In this document: positions 32,778 through 40,512 of the stretch, piece after piece | Position numbering within the stretch: the first letter of the stretch is position 1 | Layout: each line of letters starts with the position of its first letter | DNA from: Lachnospiraceae bacterium | GTDB taxonomy: Bacteria; Bacillota_A; Clostridia; Lachnospirales; Lachnospiraceae | Assembly: GCA_028694115.1 (NCBI GenBank) | Contig: JAQUUB010000001.1 | Coordinates: 124,001-188,000 of the forward strand | Length of the DNA: 64,000 nucleotides | Direction: 5' to 3' | The notes under the pieces: generated by a model | The model's database searches: none | Told to the model about the DNA's origin: nothing | Seen by the model: the letters and a program-made list of their open reading frames with translations, nothing else | Made by a program: the position numbers and the translations under genes

Positions 32778-32957
32778 ATGCAACGTTACATTATTTATGG
32801 TGATTCTCGTATTCCAGCTCCGGCTTCTGTTACTTCAATCGAAGGCGCTAAAGCAGTAGCAGGCTCAATGATTCCAGGTCTTTCAGACGCTTCTGGTCAC
32901 ATTGATGCTTCAGGTAACTTCGTGTTCGAGAAACGCGCTGGTACTAAAGGTCTTTAA
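32778..32957 (+). CDS. Ubiquitin-like protein, PRTRC protein C-like
   Basis: 59 aa; too short for many gene finders, but with TAAGGAGAAATT before the ATG and high-expression codons. The order RYIIYGDSRIPAP...(helix) IEGAKAVAGSMIPGLSDASG...NFVFEKRAGTKGL follows PRTRC system protein C (R-x-F-x-Y-N-G-x-x-L-P-D-P, helix, y-P-E-L, F-x-R-A-V-G-T-K-G), a small beta-grasp ubiquitin-like protein. The C-terminal G-L suggests a one-residue pro-extension for a peptidase to remove. E2-, JAMM- and E1-like genes follow within 5 kb. Confidence 0.7.
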   Translation: MQRYIIYGDSRIPAPASVTSIEGAKAVAGSMIPGLSDASGHIDASGNFVFEKRAGTKGL

Positions 32958-33035
32958 TTAATCTAAGGTGCTATCAACAGGGTAGGTAAATGATTAACCA
33001 TCACATTAATCAGCCTTATATTATTAAACAAATTC

Positions 33036-33062
33036 AAGGGAGCTACGGCTCCCTTTTTTTTT
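33036..33062 (+). terminator. Intrinsic terminator
   Basis: GGGAGC-TACG-GCTCCC followed by nine T. It would separate the abundant Ubl transcript from the downstream enzyme genes. Confidence 0.9.
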
Positions 33063-33078
33063 GCTCAGAGGTAATAAA

Positions 33079-33354
33079 ATGAAACCAGTATCAGAAATTG
33101 TAAGCTTAGAAGCTATAGCTGGATTACCTAGCTCCGATGGTCTTCGAGCAACAGTGGATCGTGTAAATCAGATCCAAAGCATTAAAGATATGCGTGAATT
33201 TCACGCTACAAATATTTCATATAACGAATTAGATGGTTTGTTATGTAGTCTTGGAGCTCTACATTTCGAAGGGTCTCAAAAAGGAAATATTGCAAATAAG
33301 CTTAAAAGATTAAAACCCTCCAAGAATGTCATAGCAATGATTGACTTCATCTAA
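33079..33354 (+). CDS. Hypothetical protein of the Ubl cassette
   Basis: 91 aa from the ATG behind CAGAGGTAATAAA (the first in-frame start lies in the terminator). Helical, with a basic end (NIANKLKRLKPSKN). First gene after the Ubl terminator. Function unknown. Confidence 0.55.
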   Translation: MKPVSEIVSLEAIAGLPSSDGLRATVDRVNQIQSIKDMREFHATNISYNELDGLLCSLGALHFEGSQKGNIANKLKRLKPSKNVIAMIDFI

Positions 33355-33362
33355 GGATTTAT

Positions 33363-34223
33363 ATGCTTAAATTAGATAAAAACGAGATTCGTTTAAAAAC
33401 AATCTTTCTCCATTTCTTATATCTCTGCAAGACTAATAAGGAAAGGAAATATATTAATCGAAATGGTGTTATGCCTGAGATTGAAAATGCAAACGACAAC
33501 AAGAAAGGCTACAAAACTTATTGCTTAATCACATTAAGAAAGTTTTTAGAGGGAATTTTTAGCTCAAAGACTTACAGTATTGTTAAAGCTAAATATAATG
33601 ATTCTTATACTATTCAATTAAAGAACAGATTTCAAGAATATGGAACATCAAATATTTTTGACTATATGCTTTACCTCCTTCTTCTACGAGAATGGAATCC
33701 GAGCATTATTAACTATCGGAATATTAGACGTATAGAAAATCATGGATTCTCTTTTATTGCTGCAACCTCTCAACGCTTCTTGAGACAACCTGCAACACTA
33801 ACCTATAATATTGATTTTGATTTAAAGAATCAGATCTTTACGCCAGTAGCGTTTGAACGATTAGAGGAAGAGCTGCTGGAGCAAACAGATTTAATCACGC
33901 CGATACAGGAAAAAACAGCAATAGCTACTCTAATAACAAGATCGCTAATAAAGATGAGAGAGAATAATTTCATGAAAAATAGTGCCCTTGAGGCCGAGCA
34001 AGCAGTTCAACAAAATCTCGATAGAATGACAGAAATGGCAGTTAGATATCGAATACCTAAAGCTATACTTGAAGAGTTTACCGCAAGCTATACTAACACT
34101 ATGCGAGGATCTAGAGGATTGTCATCAGGGCAAATATTCGAATTCGTGAAGAGAACTAGCCAGCATCTTCATGAAAGAATTGAGGTTCTTGAATTTAGAG
34201 ATTTCGAGAACATTGCAGCATGA
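33363..34223 (+). CDS. Hypothetical protein of the Ubl cassette
   Basis: 286 aa, mixed; the last ~90 residues are helical (VRYRIPKAILEEFTASYTNTMRGSRGLSSGQIFEFVKRTSQHL) and resemble the C-terminal helices of DUF932-type proteins that accompany plasmid/phage PRTRC-like genes, but this is uncertain. AAGGATTT precedes the ATG, and it overlaps the next gene by four bases. Confidence 0.55.
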   Translation: MLKLDKNEIRLKTIFLHFLYLCKTNKERKYINRNGVMPEIENANDNKKGYKTYCLITLRKFLEGIFSSKTYSIVKAKYNDSYTIQLKNRFQEYGTSNIFDYMLYLLLLREWNPSIINYRNIRRIENHGFSFIAATSQRFLRQPATLTYNIDFDLKNQIFTPVAFERLEEELLEQTDLITPIQEKTAIATLITRSLIKMRENNFMKNSALEAEQAVQQNLDRMTEMAVRYRIPKAILEEFTASYTNTMRGSRGLSSGQIFEFVKRTSQHLHERIEVLEFRDFENIAA

Positions 34224-34411
34224 AAAGTTTAGTTCCTGGGGAAAAAGTAAGAGTAATCATTATTGAGTCAGAAAGAGGATGGGGTCAAAAAGTTGATGAA
34301 GTTAAATATTTCAAAAACTACAGTGACGCTGAAGCCTTTTGTATTGATTATAATAAAGATAATAATAAAAATTCTGTACCTGATTGGTATATGTATGCAG
34401 AGATAGGATAA
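34220..34411 (+). CDS. Small hypothetical protein
   Basis: 63 aa, beta-beta-helix (KVRVIIIESERGWGQKVDEVKYFKNYSDAEAFCIDYN). The fold resembles small proteins that pair with a partner ORF. Coupled by a four-base overlap upstream and closely spaced to the E2-like gene. Confidence 0.55.
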   Translation: MKSLVPGEKVRVIIIESERGWGQKVDEVKYFKNYSDAEAFCIDYNKDNNKNSVPDWYMYAEIG

Positions 34412-34414
34412 AAC

Positions 34415-35155
34415 ATGAGTGAAGCAATTCAAATTAATCTAAATGACGGTTATGCCGAGATTTCGTATAAGGAATCAAACGGAATTAAGCAAAATAAAAT
34501 TGTAGATATTGATGATATTCATAGTCTTTTTAAAGAAAATATTGACTATGATTCTGGAGACTTAGGAATCTGGGGATCAAATTGTATTGGAATTAAACGC
34601 TTAATTTCTCGTGGAGATAAGCATTGGGTTCTAGTTGAAGCCGTAAGCCCAATTGTTACTGTAAGCTTTGATGGGAAAGAGTATAAAAACGTTCCATTTC
34701 CGAGTGTTCTAATGGGCGTAAAACTAGTTAAGGACGGTATTCGTTATCGTGTAGACAAGGATCGAACATTTGCCTTATGTCACGAGAACAACTTAGTTTT
34801 AAGTAGTGCTCAGCTTTATAAATTTCCATTTTCAAACGTTTTTAATGAAGCAATGGGAAAGGTATGCTGGGGAAGAATTGATCTCCCTAAGCTTGATAGC
34901 TTTGCACAAGCTATTGGTGTAATGCAAATGTTTCTTCAAGGTGACATGAATACAGACCTTCTTGCTTTAAGTGAACTTGAAGCTACTGGTGAGTATTCAA
35001 AAGTTGTGTATGATATTAAACTCGATACTAGACAGAAGCTTGGAAAAACATTCAACCTCTTAATTAAAGCAGGGAACTACCCTTACACCGACCTAAAAAT
35101 GAGAGAAAAAACAAGATACAATGATCTAATTGCTTATTGCAAGCAGAACATTTAA
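34415..35155 (+). CDS. E2-like protein, PRTRC protein B (Prok-E2_D) family
   Basis: 246 aa. LYKFPFSNVFNEAMGKVCWGRIDLP near residues 135-157 matches the PRTRC B signature (A-P-x-x-N-V, then G-x-V-C-x-G-x-x-x-x-P), in which the Cys (here C151) is the proposed E2-type thioester residue. The N-terminal half is beta-rich. It would accept the Ubl from the E1-like enzyme. Neighbours in the same transcript are the JAMM peptidase and E1. Assignment is by recalled motif, not by a database search. Confidence 0.68.
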   Translation: MSEAIQINLNDGYAEISYKESNGIKQNKIVDIDDIHSLFKENIDYDSGDLGIWGSNCIGIKRLISRGDKHWVLVEAVSPIVTVSFDGKEYKNVPFPSVLMGVKLVKDGIRYRVDKDRTFALCHENNLVLSSAQLYKFPFSNVFNEAMGKVCWGRIDLPKLDSFAQAIGVMQMFLQGDMNTDLLALSELEATGEYSKVVYDIKLDTRQKLGKTFNLLIKAGNYPYTDLKMREKTRYNDLIAYCKQNI

Positions 35156-35165
35156 GGAAGGAGAA

Positions 35166-36665
35166 ATGATTTTGGGTAAGCACAAGCGAAATAAGAATAA
35201 ACATAAAAATTGGAAAAACAAGAATAAGGACTTTCAGCATAGTCATTATGATGATAAGAAAGGTAACTCTATGGCATATAATCCATCACACTTACGGAAC
35301 TCATCTGGAAAAAATTGGGACGGTGGCTCTAGTCAAAGTTTTCAAGAAAGAAAAGCTCCGACTCCAGAACCTAAAGAAGAAATCGCAATTCCTATTGCAG
35401 ACCAAATGTTTGTTTGGAATTTCTGCAATGATGTACAAGTTGGAACATTAGATCTTAGTGCTCTCACAAAAGTTAATACTTGGTATATTGCAGGGAATGG
35501 TAAATGGCTTATTCAAAAGAACAAAGCACTCTTTGCAGGCTTGAAGAAAAGCGATGTGGGCCTAGATACACTTCCTAAGGTTAACTTATCCGAAGCATTT
35601 ATTAAGTTAGCATATGGTAAAATCCCAGAATCTATTCTTAATCAAATTATTGCTTTCTTTAAAGCAGTAATGGCAAAGCATTCAGGTTCTGAAGCTTTCT
35701 GTCAGGTTTATTGGGATATTCAAGAATCAAAATACATGATTCATGTTCCCAAACAACAAGTGTCAGGTGCAGCAGTTCGTTATGATGCTACTTTGAATCT
35801 TGATAAAATAGAACCAGAAAGATATGTATTTGTATACGAATGTCATAGTCATAACTCGATGGGTGCATTTTGGAGTGGAACTGATAATGCTGATGAAAAT
35901 GATCTCAGAGTATATGGTGTATTCGGAAGACTGAATACCGATAAATGGGAACATAAGCATCGCACAATTGTTGGAAAAGAAGAAATTGATTGCGGTCTTG
36001 ATCTTGTTTTTGATGTAAAGCCTGAACCTACATATAAAGTAACAACCGTAGATCGTACAGTTATTGTTCCTCAATCAGCTATTACATTAGCTGAGACATA
36101 TAAGGTACGAATTGGAGAAGAAGTTATTTCAGTAGAGGCTAGCGATATTCAAAAGATTGAACCAAGCAAAGATTTTCCAACTGAATGGATGAATGAGGTT
36201 AGTGGGTATAGATCAAACTATCAAGGAACTGGCTCTTATGCTGGATCACCCTACCTTCCTCGCAACTATAAGAATGAATCTACAGAAGAAGTTACTGAAA
36301 CAGGTTCAGACGATCCTGCAGGTTTCTTCTTAATGGCTGAAGAGCTTGCAGAAAAAATCGATGATCTTACTAATGGTTTTGAAGATATGGGAACATGTGC
36401 AGAGTTCTTTGATGCACTTGATTCTAGAAGACTTCTCTACCCTCTAAAGACTCAGCTTCAAGCTTATCTTGGTGACTTTCCAATTGAAGATGAAAATGAA
36501 GAAGGAACTGACAGGGATCAGATTGAAGCTCTACGTCAAATGGCTCAAGAGGATAATGAATCTGGAAAAACCGATCATTTGAATTATAACGATTTCCCAT
36601 CATGGGCAATGCCTGGATATGGAGACGAAACTTATGGATCAAGAACATCTGGAAATTTCATTTAA
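35166..36665 (+). CDS. JAMM/JAB-domain peptidase, PRTRC protein A-like
   Basis: 499 aa. The zinc motif H227-S-H229-x(10)-D240 (ECHSHNSMGAFWSGTD) exactly fits JAMM peptidases, which remove or process ubiquitin-like proteins. A disordered basic N-terminus (HKRNKNKHKNWKNKNK) and an acidic C-terminal third surround the domain, so it is longer than most PRTRC A proteins. The ATG has AAGGAAGGAGAA; a second ATG at 35270 is possible. It overlaps the E1-like gene. Confidence 0.8.
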   Translation: MILGKHKRNKNKHKNWKNKNKDFQHSHYDDKKGNSMAYNPSHLRNSSGKNWDGGSSQSFQERKAPTPEPKEEIAIPIADQMFVWNFCNDVQVGTLDLSALTKVNTWYIAGNGKWLIQKNKALFAGLKKSDVGLDTLPKVNLSEAFIKLAYGKIPESILNQIIAFFKAVMAKHSGSEAFCQVYWDIQESKYMIHVPKQQVSGAAVRYDATLNLDKIEPERYVFVYECHSHNSMGAFWSGTDNADENDLRVYGVFGRLNTDKWEHKHRTIVGKEEIDCGLDLVFDVKPEPTYKVTTVDRTVIVPQSAITLAETYKVRIGEEVISVEASDIQKIEPSKDFPTEWMNEVSGYRSNYQGTGSYAGSPYLPRNYKNESTEEVTETGSDDPAGFFLMAEELAEKIDDLTNGFEDMGTCAEFFDALDSRRLLYPLKTQLQAYLGDFPIEDENEEGTDRDQIEALRQMAQEDNESGKTDHLNYNDFPSWAMPGYGDETYGSRTSGNFI

Positions 36666-37770
36666 TGATACATGGGAGGCATCTAATGTCTCCCGTACTA
36701 TAGAACCAATAATTCAGAGCCACTATAGAAGAAGAGATAATAATGTTGATTATTATTCTCGATTTAATCACATTGTGAGTAGTTTCACTACTCCTGAACT
36801 AGTAGATTCAATCTTAGATCCAATTAGTAACAATGAATTAATGTTGGACCTCTATAATTTAGTGAAAAAAAATAATATAAAATATGAAAAGGAGAAGTTT
36901 TCTATGTTTGAAACATTAGAAAATCCAGACATGACATCTCTTGATGTTGTGTCAAAGCTTGCCTTTGTCTCTCCTGTCAAGACACAAGTATATAATAAGC
37001 GTTTTCTTATTATTGTTGTCGGAGTAGGTGGAACTGGAGGATATGTAGTAAGAGATCTCTCTAGATATCTTTACTCAATCCATAAGCGTGTGCCTGGAGA
37101 ATATGATTTTAAATTTGTAGTAGTAGATCCAGACAATGTAGAAGAAAAGAATTTGCTTCGTCAAAACTTTCTTCCACAAGACTTGGGTCAAAATAAAGCA
37201 GATACTATTGCGGCAAGACATGCAAAAGCATTTCAATTAGAAATAGCCAGTATTGATAAGAAGCTTACAGAAAATGAATTGAGTAATATTACTTCAAATT
37301 ACCCTAATCATGTTCCTGTTATTATTGGTTGTGTAGATAACAATGAGGCTAGACGTCAAATACATCAGTACATTTCTAATACTAGAAAGACAGTAATATG
37401 GATTGATTCAGGAAATGAGAAGACAACTGGACAGGTTGTTATGGGATCCAGTAAAGGATTCCCTACTGTAGTAGATCTTAATCCTGAAATTCTCGAAGCG
37501 ACAAGAGATACAGTCGCAGAGGTGAGCTGCGCAGAAAGACTAATGCAAGGAGAACAAAATATCTTTGTTAATCTTACTGCAGCAAATCATATTCTAAACT
37601 TTTTCAGAATGGTAGTACAAAATGAAGCAACATGTATTCATGGAGTTCGTTTTAATATTAGTGGAAAAGTGGATACTCTTTGTCTTACTACTCCAGCAGA
37701 GAAGGAGACCGAGACTGTTGGCACAGGCAAAATAGTATTAACACCAAATGGATTTCAAAAAGTAGGATAG
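36634..37770 (+). CDS. ThiF/E1-like adenylyltransferase (PRTRC ThiF family)
   Basis: 378 aa. GVGGTGGYVVRDLSRYL near residue 130 is the Rossmann ATP loop, VVDPDNVEEKNLLRQNF gives the D-x-D-x-V-E-x-x-N-L-x-R-Q signature, and a Cys (C299, EVSCAERL) with ...QNIFVNLTAANHILNFF matches the PRTRC ThiF S-C...(Q)-D-L-F-I-N end. It would adenylate the Ubl C-terminus and pass it to the E2-like protein. The start with GGAG eight bases upstream lies within the JAMM gene. Confidence 0.85.
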   Translation: MDQEHLEISFNDTWEASNVSRTIEPIIQSHYRRRDNNVDYYSRFNHIVSSFTTPELVDSILDPISNNELMLDLYNLVKKNNIKYEKEKFSMFETLENPDMTSLDVVSKLAFVSPVKTQVYNKRFLIIVVGVGGTGGYVVRDLSRYLYSIHKRVPGEYDFKFVVVDPDNVEEKNLLRQNFLPQDLGQNKADTIAARHAKAFQLEIASIDKKLTENELSNITSNYPNHVPVIIGCVDNNEARRQIHQYISNTRKTVIWIDSGNEKTTGQVVMGSSKGFPTVVDLNPEILEATRDTVAEVSCAERLMQGEQNIFVNLTAANHILNFFRMVVQNEATCIHGVRFNISGKVDTLCLTTPAEKETETVGTGKIVLTPNGFQKVG

Positions 37771-37773
37771 ATT

Positions 37774-38094
37774 ATGGAAATTTTAAGTCAGGAGACTATT
37801 AGATTAGCTAATACTCCTAAGATCAAGTTCCCAGAACCTTATTCACTTCAATTGTTCTTTAAAGAAAATAAAACTTTTTTCATTCATCAAACTAATGGAG
37901 AAGATGGCAATCCTGTTATTGATTTATCTGAAAGTCCAATGGATGGTATAGAGCCCGAAGTTAAAGTAATGATTAACGCTTCAATTGCTGAGGGAGTTCG
38001 TTTTATTGATTCTTCAAACATACAATTGCGCTGCATTCCTCATGCTGACAAGAAGAAAGCAATCTTATTATTGGATGCATTTTTAGGGTGTTAA
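37774..38094 (+). CDS. Hypothetical protein between E1 and reverse transcriptase
   Basis: 106 aa, beta-rich with an Asp/Glu-rich middle. No motif recognised. It starts three bases after the E1 stop and ends two bases before the RT start, so it belongs to the same transcript. It may be a cassette-specific accessory or RT partner. Confidence 0.6.
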   Translation: MEILSQETIRLANTPKIKFPEPYSLQLFFKENKTFFIHQTNGEDGNPVIDLSESPMDGIEPEVKVMINASIAEGVRFIDSSNIQLRCIPHADKKKAILLLDAFLGC

Positions 38095-38096
38095 AC

Positions 38097-38933
38097 ATGA
38101 AAATAATTAGCAAGATAATTGGTAATAAAGAATACCAATATAGTGTTTATAAACGTAAAAAAGCGAATGGAAAATTCAGGATCATAACTGCTCCTGACCA
38201 AGAGCTTAAGAGTCTGCAACGAGAATATGCCTTAGCTTTCTATGAGAAAGTGAAAGATGAAATGAATAGCGCAGAAGTTACAGGTTTCATGCCAGGTGTA
38301 TCCATAATGGATAATGCACGAGTACATGTAGGCAAAAGATGGGTTGTGAACCTTGATATCCAATCCTTCTTTCCATCAACTAATCGAGACTTAGTTCAGA
38401 TGGCTCTAGATGAAAGCAAACTCGAATGTGATAGAGATATGGTTCTCGAAATTCTAACTCTAAACAATGCATTACCACAAGGATCACCTGCTAGTCCTGT
38501 AATATCAAATTACGTTGCTACTAAGCTTGTTGACCCACTAGTCAAACAAGTAATGGATAAACACGGTCTGCAATATAAGTTTACAAGATATGCTGATGAT
38601 TTGACTCTTTCTTTTGATGAAGATCTTAAGAGAGAACAGATCATTAGCATTGTAAACGAAATCATTGAATATATTGAGTTAAAAACTCCATATATAATTG
38701 CTAAGAATAAGGTTAAGATAAGAAGTTCCTCGTATAGACAAGAGGTTACTGGAATTGTTGTAAATTCTGGTTCCTCTATGAAACGAGAAGATTATAAGAG
38801 ACTAAGAGCAGAGCTTCATGCTATCTCTCTTGGTCGCAAAGAAATGACAAGTGTATTAAAGGGTAAATTAAACTTTTTGAGAGACATCAGTCCTCAAAAG
38901 TTTGAAAAATTAACAAAAGGATTTTTATGCTAA
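38097..38933 (+). CDS. Retron-type reverse transcriptase
   Basis: 278 aa. N73-A-R-V-H77 (retron NAxxH), LDIQSFFPS (motif A), LPQGSPASPVISN (motif B), YADDLTLSF with Y165-A-D-D168 (catalytic motif C), and VTGIVVN (retron VTG, thumb). RNA-dependent DNA synthesis primed as in retrons is expected. QGSPASP argues against a diversity-generating RT. There is no room upstream for an msr-msd RNA, as the 106-aa gene touches it. Downstream, 389 gene-free bases could hold one. TTAGGGTG precedes the ATG. Confidence 0.88.
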   Translation: MKIISKIIGNKEYQYSVYKRKKANGKFRIITAPDQELKSLQREYALAFYEKVKDEMNSAEVTGFMPGVSIMDNARVHVGKRWVVNLDIQSFFPSTNRDLVQMALDESKLECDRDMVLEILTLNNALPQGSPASPVISNYVATKLVDPLVKQVMDKHGLQYKFTRYADDLTLSFDEDLKREQIISIVNEIIEYIELKTPYIIAKNKVKIRSSSYRQEVTGIVVNSGSSMKREDYKRLRAELHAISLGRKEMTSVLKGKLNFLRDISPQKFEKLTKGFLC

Positions 38934-39271
38934 CAGTAACAAACGTAACATCGTTTCCAGTTACAAATGCCAAGTCTCTCAAGGCTAAAGGTGTTGTAAC
39001 TCTTAATAACGTACTAGAACTAAAGTATTTAGTAATGGAAGGATCTAAAGGACCATTCGTAACTTGGGAAGGAACATCTACTTATGATAAGAAAGATGGC
39101 TCCGGTAAAGGATACAATAGCCCTATTTTCTTCACAGATAAAGCAATGAATCAAGAAGTACAGAAGCAAGTTCTTGCAAAGTATAAAGGCGGCAATGCTC
39201 GTCCAGCTACAGAGCAAACTTCGTCTTACACAAATGATTCTAGCTTCGCAGCAGATGATATACCTTTCTAA
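38927..39271 (+). CDS. SpoVG-like protein with SSB-like acidic tip
   Basis: 114 aa. Residues 1-90 resemble SpoVG (AKSLKAKGVVTLNNVLELKYLVMEGSKGPFVTWE...F-x-D-K-A-x-N-x-E-V-Q-K-Q-V-L-A-K-Y). A disordered linker then ends in AADDIPF, the tip by which single-stranded DNA-binding proteins recruit partners. It overlaps the RT stop, so the products are probably made together. Could bind the RT's DNA product or ssDNA at the fork. Confidence 0.6.
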   Translation: MLTVTNVTSFPVTNAKSLKAKGVVTLNNVLELKYLVMEGSKGPFVTWEGTSTYDKKDGSGKGYNSPIFFTDKAMNQEVQKQVLAKYKGGNARPATEQTSSYTNDSSFAADDIPF

Positions 39272-39660
39272 TATGAAGAGATGTAAAAAGACAAAGATTC
39301 CTTTCTAGTTATAAATTGGATTTAACAGTGTCGTAATCAAAATAAGAAGTGCGCGGGAATAACATGTTCGAACCGACCGAGAATCGCCAACCATTGCAAA
39401 CTAACGTAAAAATTATGGGAAATAATCACTAAAAGGGTTAGAGTATTATAAAGAATATGCACGAGTACTTGATGCAAGGGATCAGTGGTACCTATTAGGC
39501 CTCTGTAATGTATCCGCTTTTTGTTTAATATGATAAAGTATAAATCCGCTAAGCTATTGAATGTGAACCTGCGTCAATTAGTGTATCACTAAACGAAACA
39601 ATGTGTATTTCCTTCCCCTATATTGGCTATGTACAATAGTTATATACAGGAGAGGGAGTC
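39272..39660 (+). ncRNA. Gene-free interval after the RT cassette, possible ncRNA
   Basis: 389 bases without a gene. TTAGTG-TAT-CACTAA near 39580 is the clearest hairpin. I could not find the a1/a2 inverted repeats of a retron msr-msd by eye. It ends with AGGAGAGGGAGTC before the GNAT gene. It may hold the RT's template RNA or a promoter. Confidence 0.3.
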
Positions 39661-40083
39661 ATGTCATACCGCATAAGAAGAGCTAAAGATCTATCAATGA
39701 TTGTTACATTAAATACAATCATCTTTCCAGAAGATGCTTTGCATCTAGATGAGCAAACCGTGGCTTGGGTAGCCTACGATAAGAACAATCAACCTGCAGC
39801 ATTCTGTACTGCTAGAAAACTCGAAGATAGAGTTCTCTATTTTGACCGAGGTGGTGTTTTGAAAGAACATCAAGGCAAAGGTCTTCACAGAAAGTTAATT
39901 GAAATAAGGGAGCGTTATGCTCGTAAAAATAAATACAAAACAGCAATAACTTATGTAATGAAAGATAATATTAAATCATTATGTACATTAGTTAGATGTG
40001 ATTACCTTATATATACCCCTGTTTATCAGTGGGCCGGTAAAGCGGGAGATATGATCTATTATCTGATCAAAGAATTTAAATAA
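39661..40083 (+). CDS. GNAT N-acetyltransferase-like protein
   Basis: 140 aa. AAFCTARKLEDRVLYFDRGGVLKEHQGKGLHRKLIEIRERYAR contains the GNAT V-x-x-x-x-x-x-Q/R-G-x-G/A acetyl-CoA loop (HQGKGLHRKL). Acetylates an unknown amine substrate. AGGAGAGGGAGTC precedes the ATG. Confidence 0.75.
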   Translation: MSYRIRRAKDLSMIVTLNTIIFPEDALHLDEQTVAWVAYDKNNQPAAFCTARKLEDRVLYFDRGGVLKEHQGKGLHRKLIEIRERYARKNKYKTAITYVMKDNIKSLCTLVRCDYLIYTPVYQWAGKAGDMIYYLIKEFK

Positions 40084-40094
40084 AAGGACTTAAT

Positions 40095-40505
40095 ATGCAT
40101 AATTTTAAAATCATCCTAGGAGATCCTACTTGGGACGGCCACGGAAGACATGAAGAATATATTTTCTTATCAAGCGCCCCATTGAAGGAAGTCGAAAAAG
40201 CATATAAAAAAGGAGTGGCATTTATTGGATTAGATGTTACTCACTTCTGTCAAGAGCATGAAGAAAGCTCAATAAGTATGGATACTTATAATATCCTTAA
40301 GGATGCTGGAGTCGATGTAAGTAAGATAGATTCATGGGATGAAGACTGGATGATATATCCAGAGACACTTCTTCATTTAATTCTTGAAACTATACGTCTT
40401 TCTGGTGAAGAGATTGAGATATCAGAAATCCCGTCATCAGCAATTCCAACATTTAGCAACCCAGAAGGAGCTGAATCCTTTGGGTATGGACTTTTCGCTT
40501 CGTAG
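40095..40505 (+). CDS. Hypothetical protein, tandem paralogue 1
   Basis: 136 aa. NFKIILGD...EYIFLSSAPLKEVEKAYKKGV...F-G-Y-G-L-F. It shares start, length and the terminal F-G-x-G-L with the next gene, so the pair arose by tandem duplication. Function unknown. AAAGGACTTAAT precedes the ATG. Confidence 0.65.
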   Translation: MHNFKIILGDPTWDGHGRHEEYIFLSSAPLKEVEKAYKKGVAFIGLDVTHFCQEHEESSISMDTYNILKDAGVDVSKIDSWDEDWMIYPETLLHLILETIRLSGEEIEISEIPSSAIPTFSNPEGAESFGYGLFAS

Positions 40506-40512
40506 GTAAAAA

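Noticed and set aside
36424..36648. Minus-strand ORFs opposite the JAMM gene (also 35763-36074)
   Set aside because: They are shadows of a well-supported plus-strand gene with motif evidence.
39350..39400. Possible tRNA T-arm (GTTCGAAC) after the RT cassette
   Set aside because: Flanking bases do not pair as a T-stem on either strand and no other cloverleaf part is present.
38097..39660. Diversity-generating retroelement
   Set aside because: The RT has QGSPASP rather than the xGxxxSQ motif of DGR enzymes, carries retron NAxxH and VTG motifs, and no variable/template repeat pair with A-specific differences is visible nearby.
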